Of a stretch of DNA of 64,000 nucleotides, positions 58,527 to 64,000 are shown piece by piece. Made by a program: the position numbers and the translations under genes. Origin of the DNA: Chamaecrista fasciculata (Eukaryota; Streptophyta; Magnoliopsida; Fabales; Fabaceae); contig QANZ01044564.1 in NCBI GenBank assembly GCA_003254925.1, forward strand, positions 78,057-142,056, in the 5' to 3' direction. The stretch's first letter is position 1, and every line of letters starts with the position of its first letter. The notes below the pieces were generated by a model that was not told the DNA's origin, ran no database searches, and saw only the letters and a program-made list of their open reading frames with translations.

Positions 58527-60064
58527 GAGCAAACCCCCTTTTTGGTCCTTCAATTGTTACTGAGTCGAGGAATCGATCCCTCAATTGTGGGAAACCACAA
58601 CTCAGTCCCTCAATTGTACAATCCCGTTTACGTTTTGATCCCTCACGTCTGGTCCGTTAGTGATAGAGGTGTTAAATGATGACGTGTCACCGTTATCTGC
58701 TTAGGTGGCTGTTATCTGCTGAGTTGGCATCCAAATTATATATCCTACTCATTTTTCATTTTACACCTCATAAAAAAGGACTTGTATGCAACATATTGTA
58801 AAATTACAACATTAGAAACACAAAAAACACCAAGGGCCATTATGAAATTTTCACACTCTCCTCTTCTTCATCTTCTTCTTCAATTTCCTTCCCAGAATCT
58901 GATTCCTCCTCTTCTTCTTCGATTTCTCCTTCCATCTTCCATTAATACTATTAATCTTAGCTTTAACCCCTCTATTATTATTCAACTCACATTCATCTTA
59001 GTTCCTAATCTCTCCGATGCTCACACCATCAATGGCCTTCCTGATCCTCTCTACAACTGCTCAGCCAAACGTAATTCAACAATTCAAATTATCATTCATT
59101 CCTTCTAATTAATGATACCTTCAAGCTAATTAACTAAATAAAATGCAGTTTTAATCACACCAGGCCAAACCTCCAAGTATTAGCGCCGCCACTTCCCCAA
59201 AATGATTAACCACCAAGACGCGTCCAGCATTAGCGCCGCACCCACCAGGCCCCACCCCACCAGCGCCGCCGCAGATATTCACGCCATCACCATTATCTTG
59301 CTCTGTGCCTGCAGAAACTTCTGGATCGGGAGATTGTTTTCTGCAAAAACCCATTCTTGTCACAAAAAAAGTCTTTCTCTCTTCTCGATTCTTCTTATTC
59401 TTTTCTCTCTCGTCACTTGCTTCGTCGCTTCGTCAGAGTGGATCTGATTTCCATTTTGTAAGTTGATCTACTTCTCTCTTTCTCGAATTTGTTCTTGTTG
59501 TGGTTCGTTTGCTTGATTTATCGACACTTCAACTGAAATGTTAGATCTGAATGCTATAATGGGTTCCATTTGTAATTTTAAGTACGTTCGTTTGCTTGAA
59601 TCTGGTTGTTTTGTTTGGTTATGTGAATTTTGCCGCGTTCTGCAACTTTTCTCTTTTGAGAGAGTTTGGCGGAGGAGAAGATGAAAGTGGTGCCGAGGCG
59701 GTGGAGATCAGACTTCGAGAGGTGGAAACTGGACAACGAGGGAGTTGGGGAAGGAAGAGGTGTTGGGGAGGAAAGGGTTGAGAACTTGATGTTGCAGAGA
59801 GAGACAAGGGGAAGGATCGCCTTTTTGGTCCCTCAATTGTTACTGAGTCGAGGATTTGGTCCCTCAATTAAGCATTTAACGGCCACCTAAGCAGATAACG
59901 GTGACACGTCATCACTTAACACCTCTATCACTAACGGACCAGACGTGAGGGACCAAAACGTAAACGGGATTGTACAATTGAGGGACTGAGTTGTAGTTTC
60001 CCACAATTGAGGGACCGATTCCTCGACTCAGTAATAATTGAGGGACCAAAAAGGAGGTTTGCTC
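58527..60064. mobile_element. Pack-MULE-like element with captured gene pieces
   Basis: Inverted ends of more than 200 bp: GAGCAAACCCCCTTTTTGG on the left and CCAAAAAGGAGGTTTGCTC on the right. The element is flanked by TTGGTATATA (58517-58526 and 60065-60074), a duplication length typical of Mutator elements. The arms carry TCCCTCAATTGT and ACGTGTCACCGTTATCTGC. The interior (58740-59816) has no transposase but holds gene-like pieces: a laccase-like segment and a CT-rich leader-like segment followed by a GA-rich frame near 59670-59815. A 255-bp relative without cargo lies at 63743-63997. Confidence 0.75.
59010..59176 (+). pseudogene. laccase (multicopper oxidase) fragment
   Basis: 59010-59070 encodes LSDAHTINGLPDPLYNCSAK, closely like the second cupredoxin-domain motif of plant laccases. 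GT-AG-bounded sequence (59071-59148, 78 bp) follows, then LITPGQTS, like the laccase LIAPGQTTN motif. In full laccases about 55 residues separate the two motifs, so the piece has an internal deletion. The intron-like stretch suggests capture of genomic DNA rather than mRNA. Confidence 0.6.
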
Positions 60065-60074
60065 TTGGTATATA

Positions 60075-61429
60075 TAAAAAATATAAAGTCTATTATGTCA
60101 TTAATTCATCAAATAAGTTACTAATTTGAAACCATTTCACCAATCAGAGTCATATGAACTGACAATTGGTGATAGTTTTTTTTTTTTTTTTCCTGAAACA
60201 ATTGGTGATAGTTGATATGAGAATGTTCTTTCAAATTTTGACAAAATAATTGCTGACAATCTGACATGACATGATCCGCTAGTTTTTTCTCATTATCAAA
60301 TCAAATTACATAAAAAATTGATGTCCAGGAATTTATTTTCCAAAGTTCAAATATTAGGGGTTATCTACTAAGGATTCCTTGCAATTTAGCCTAAAGCTAA
60401 TTGAAGATATTTTTCTTTTTTTTTTTTAAGAAAATATCTATTAAATAATATGAATTTACATCGAATTAATAAATTAGTTTTCAAAAAATTTAAAAATATT
60501 ATTTAATCCTTGAAATATTTTAGTTATTAGTGATTTAGCCTTTTGTAACGATTTATTCCTGAATTTCAACTCATTTTACATTTTTGTCCTTAAATTTATA
60601 TTAAATCAATATTTTTTAGTCTTTAAATTTGTACTGAATTTATATTTTTGTTCAGTCATTGAATTCGACCCTGAGACCAAATTATTGGCGATTGTAATAA
60701 TTCAAGGATTGATTCATAAGTTTTAATTATAGAGAAACTAATTGATTGACTTAGTATAAATTCAAGAATCAAATACCATGTTTTCCTATTTTTGTAAATC
60801 AATTTACCTGGAATGTTTCATTTTCTATAAAGAAAACTCACTATTTACTCATGCAATTTACATTGTGTCAACTAATCAGTCCTTGAATAATCAAAATACA
60901 CGATTTAGTCTTTAAAATATTTTAATCACAATAAATTTGATCCCTGAATTTGAACTAATTTTATAGTTTTTGGTCCCTAAATTTATACTCAATTAATACT
61001 ATTTGACTATTTGTACCGTGAATTCGAACTAATTTTATACTCTTTAGTCTCTGAGTTTGTACTAAAGTTATATTCTTTGATCCCTAAATTTACACAAGAA
61101 TCAAATCATTGATAATCACAATAATTTAAAGACTAAATAATATATTTTAATTATTCCAAAACTCAAATAGTAAATTTTCTTTTTCTTAGCATGGCTCTAA
61201 AATTTTGAACATACGAGGCCGATTTGTTGGACCGTAGGGTGGGCTTTCTATTTCATTTACTCAAATTTCCAACTAATTATTTCTTTAATCCCTTGGGACA
61301 CCAACCTTGCACTCTGCCCCACCATTTTTCAATACCGTACGCTTTATCATCTATTACTCGCCAATTTATCATCTCGGAGAAAAAACACTTTATCATCTCG
61401 ACAAACGATATATATCATAAAAAAATTTA
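60075..61429. other. AT-rich spacer with decayed repeats
   Basis: Phrases such as TTTTTGGTCCCTAAATTTATAC and their complements recur at 60480-61150, the remains of further palindromic elements. No supported gene. Confidence 0.45.
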
Positions 61430-61827
61430 GGATAAATTATACTTTGGTACCCTATAGTTTAATACTATTTCACTTTGGTACCCTGTAGTTTGAAACCTGA
61501 CACTTTGGTACCCTATGGTATTCTCCATTAACACTTTGGTACCCTTTGTAGCTATTTTATAATTTTAACCATAATAAATTTTGTAAAAATTACATATTGA
61601 TCCCACATTTTTTTAAAGTTTTCATTTTAGTCCCTAGATAATATGTATCCAGGGACGTATTTGTAATTTTTTGAAAATTATTTGGGGTCAATATGTAATT
61701 TTTGTAAAATTTGTTATGATTAAAATTACAAAATAACTCCAAAGGATACCAAAATATTAATGGATAATACCACAGGATACCAAAGTGTCAGGTTTCAATC
61801 GACAGGGTACCAAAGTGTAATTTACCC
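61430..61827. mobile_element. Mutator-type MITE of the GGGTAAATTACAC family, copy B
   Basis: Ends GGATAAATTATACTTTGGTA and GGTACCAAAGTGTAATTTACC. The flanks AAAAATTTA and CAAAATTTA agree at eight of nine positions, so this is an older copy. Confidence 0.75.
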
Positions 61828-62121
61828 CAAAATTTATTATTTAGTCCATCAATTTTTAAACTTCTAACGATTGAATACTAAAAATACATTATTTAATCTC
61901 TGAATAACTATAAACGTCAACTAGTTATTCCATGAAGCATTTCATCATTATTTAAATTGGTGATATAACTATTAAATACACATATATTATTACTAATTAG
62001 TGTCAGATATATAAAGAGTGGCCCTTAACTTTTGCAGTCACAACAACTCAGCTTCAAGAAAGCTGTTATAATTAAGGTTCATCTTTTGTCTTCTCTTCTT
62101 AATATGAGTTACAAAAGTAGG

Positions 62122-62968
62122 TAGGGGTGTTCAAGACTCGGGGTATACTCAATTTAAAAAAAAATATTTCTTTAAATTTATACTACATAAATTTATATTT
62201 TCTATGCCTAAATATTTTTTTAATTGATGAAAATACAAATTTATTATTATTTTTATTAATTATATATATATGAAAAAAATACATAAACATATACTTAGTC
62301 TTAATTAAACCAATATTATTTTAACAAATAATTCAAAAATGTCCTTATTAATAAAAACATCATTAAATTAATTATTTAATCGATATATAAGTTAAAAATT
62401 AGGGTAAATTACATTTTGGTACCCTGTGGTTTGACCCTATTTCACTTTGGTACCCTGTGGTTTGAAACTTGACACTTTGGTACCCTGTGGTATTCTCCAT
62501 TAACACTTTGGTATCCTTTGGGGCTATTTTGTAATTTTAACCATAATAAATTTTACAAAAATTACATATTGATCCCAAAAAAATTTTAAAATTTTCATTT
62601 TAGTCCCTATATAATATGTATCCAGGGACCTATTTGTAATTTTTTGAAAATTTTTTGGGGTCAATATGTAATTTTTGCAAAATTTGTTATGGTTAAAATT
62701 ACAAAATAGCTCCAAAGGGTACCAAAGTGTTAATGGAGAATACCACAGGGTACCAAAGTGTCAAGTTTCAAACCACAGGGTACCAAAGTGAAATAGGGTC
62801 AAACTACAGGGTACCAAAGTGTTATTTACCCTAAAAATTATAAAAATTGCATAATTAGGTCAAATAAAAAAAATATTTTTTTACAAAAGTTTTGGCTTGG
62901 CCCGGGTCTAGCCTGGCCAGGTCTCAGCCTCTCAGGTCCACCTAAAATCTGGCCCGTGTACACCCCTA
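62122..62968. mobile_element. hAT-type MITE with nested MULE-MITE
   Basis: Ends TAGGGGTGTTCA and TGTACACCCCTA with the 8-bp duplication AAAGTAGG (62114-62121 and 62969-62976). The AT-rich body is shared with 25027-25410. A Mutator-type MITE sits inside at 62402-62831. Confidence 0.8.
62402..62831. mobile_element. Mutator-type MITE of the GGGTAAATTACAC family, copy C
   Basis: 430 bp, ends GGGTAAATTACATTTTGG and TTATTTACCC, flanked by the perfect 9-bp duplication TAAAAATTA (62393-62401 and 62832-62840). Its arms are inverted copies over most of the length. Confidence 0.88.
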
Positions 62969-62976
62969 AAAGTAGG

Positions 62977-63742
62977 TCACAATGAGTAAGAGTCTCATCT
63001 CACTATTTTTATCGTTCTGAAACTAGTGGAAACAATGATACTTCAATTTAAGTTCCGGTTGGTTTTTAGCTAATTTAGATGCTACAGTATTTAACATAAC
63101 CATGTCAACGATTAACACTATATTACTATGTTAGTCAATGAATAACATCTTAATGATTAAATAGTTAATACTTAATAGTTGTGAAAAAATAGGGATTGAA
63201 CTATCTATTTTATTTCTTAAAGACTAAATCATTAACTCAATTAAAATTGAAGGATACACAGTAAGTTTTCTCCAAATTATTCTTTTTTTGGCCTGAAATC
63301 TTCATATCATCATCATGTTCATTTTCCTTAATAAAATCACCAAACATATCTGAATTATGTTTGTCCATTTATTGATTAAGAGTCGCCAAACATATTATTT
63401 TGAGGTTATATTAATTTTTTTCTGAAAGGTTGCTTAACAATAAATCTTACCAGCATGATTTAGCTTTATTCGTTCATTCATGACATGTTGTAGCCTTATC
63501 TAATAACAGACATTTTCAGGAAAATTGTGTAATAAAATACGTCTTATATTTTAATAAAATATTTAATAGTTATAAGAGAGCTTTCAAGAAATCTAGTATT
63601 TTACCGTTAAATTATCTTAGGATCAGTATTTGTAACTTAAAATAAGTATAACTTTTTTTAATTATTATACAAAAATCTTAAAATATAATCCAATAATAGT
63701 TTAACTCTAAACTAATCGTATATAATAATATGTATATTATTA
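62977..63742. other. AT-rich spacer, nothing recognised
   Basis: No frame above noise, no splice-framed exon and no clear repeat ends. Confidence 0.5.
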
Positions 63743-63997
63743 GAGCAAACCCTCTTTTTGGTCCCTCAATTGTTACTGAGTCGAGGAATCGGTCCCTCAA
63801 TTGTGGGAAACTACAACTCAGTCCCTCAATTGTACAATCCCGTTTACGTTTTGGTCCCTCACGTCTGGTTCGTTAGTGATAGAGGTGTTAAGTGATGACG
63901 TGTCGCCGTTATCTGCTTAGGTGGCCGTTAAATGCTTAGTTGAGGGACCAAATCCTCGACTCAGTAACAATTGAGGGACCAAAAAGGGGGTTTGCTC
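63743..63997. mobile_element. cargo-free MITE of the GAGCAAACC family
   Basis: 255-bp near-palindrome with ends GAGCAAACCCTCTTTTTGG and CCAAAAAGGGGGTTTGCTC, the same arms as the Pack-MULE-like element at 58527-60064. The right duplication is cut off by the window edge. Confidence 0.8.
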
Positions 63998-64000
63998 AAA

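Noticed and set aside
58782..59108. 108-codon frame as a gene
   Set aside because: Only its end is laccase-like; the rest is CT-rich sequence inside a Pack-MULE with no start context or continuing exons.
59619..59890. Overlapping frames of 61-82 codons at the right arm of the Pack-MULE
   Set aside because: Purine-rich low-complexity sequence open in several frames at once; may be part of a captured piece but not a gene by itself.
1..64000. tRNA or rRNA genes, CRISPR arrays, bacterial-type operons
   Set aside because: None seen. tRNA-like boxes occur only within SINEs, and gene structure is plant nuclear.

Overview
This window is nuclear DNA of a eudicot plant. It is AT-rich, its two host genes are split by many GT-AG introns, and it is packed with plant LTR retrotransposons, tRNA-derived SINEs, a LINE fragment and MITEs of the Mutator, hAT and Stowaway types. 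The species cannot be fixed from the sequence. All calls come from reading the sequence and the translated frames. No database search was run.

Layout. (1) About 1-24001, plus strand: the 3' part of a MidA/NDUFAF7-like methyltransferase gene (DUF185), eleven exons starting at 916, with the first exon or exons left of the window. Its introns hold a non-autonomous LTR element that itself received two SINEs (5066-7022), a recent Ty1/copia element (7811-12642), an older minus-strand copia remnant (about 12990-14610), and two solo LTRs (15743-15922 and 20655-22814). (2) 24002-31800: repeat-rich spacer with an orphan two-exon kinase fragment, a LINE fragment inside a Stowaway-like element, and a segmental duplication. 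(3) 31805-35196, minus strand: a complete ECT2-like YTH-domain m6A reader gene, nine coding exons, 694 residues. (4) 35.6-47.4 kb: a mosaic of Mutator-type MITEs with 9-bp duplications, gypsy and copia remnants, and a large fold-back element (about 41.8-45.9 kb) carrying a nested solo LTR and a 696-base assembly gap. (5) 47406-58515: a very young, apparently intact 11.1-kb Ty3/gypsy element of the Tat lineage. (6) 58.5-64.0 kb: a Pack-MULE-like element with a laccase-like fragment, then nested hAT and Mutator MITEs.

The most notable object is the Tat element. Its pol frame is interrupted exactly between the reverse transcriptase and RNase H regions by what reads as a 219-nt spliceosomal intron whose donor contains an in-frame stop. 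On the opposite strand, between pol and the 3' LTR, lies a second gene that reads as three exons coding for 756 residues. The LTRs differ at 2 of 590 positions and all frames are open. The element therefore combines sense splicing of pol with an antisense spliced gene, and is a good candidate for a recently active element.

Insertion order can be read from nested target-site duplications in several places: SINEs in an LTR, a MULE-MITE in a hAT-MITE, a solo LTR in a fold-back element, and the Tat element in the duplicated target of the Pack-MULE.
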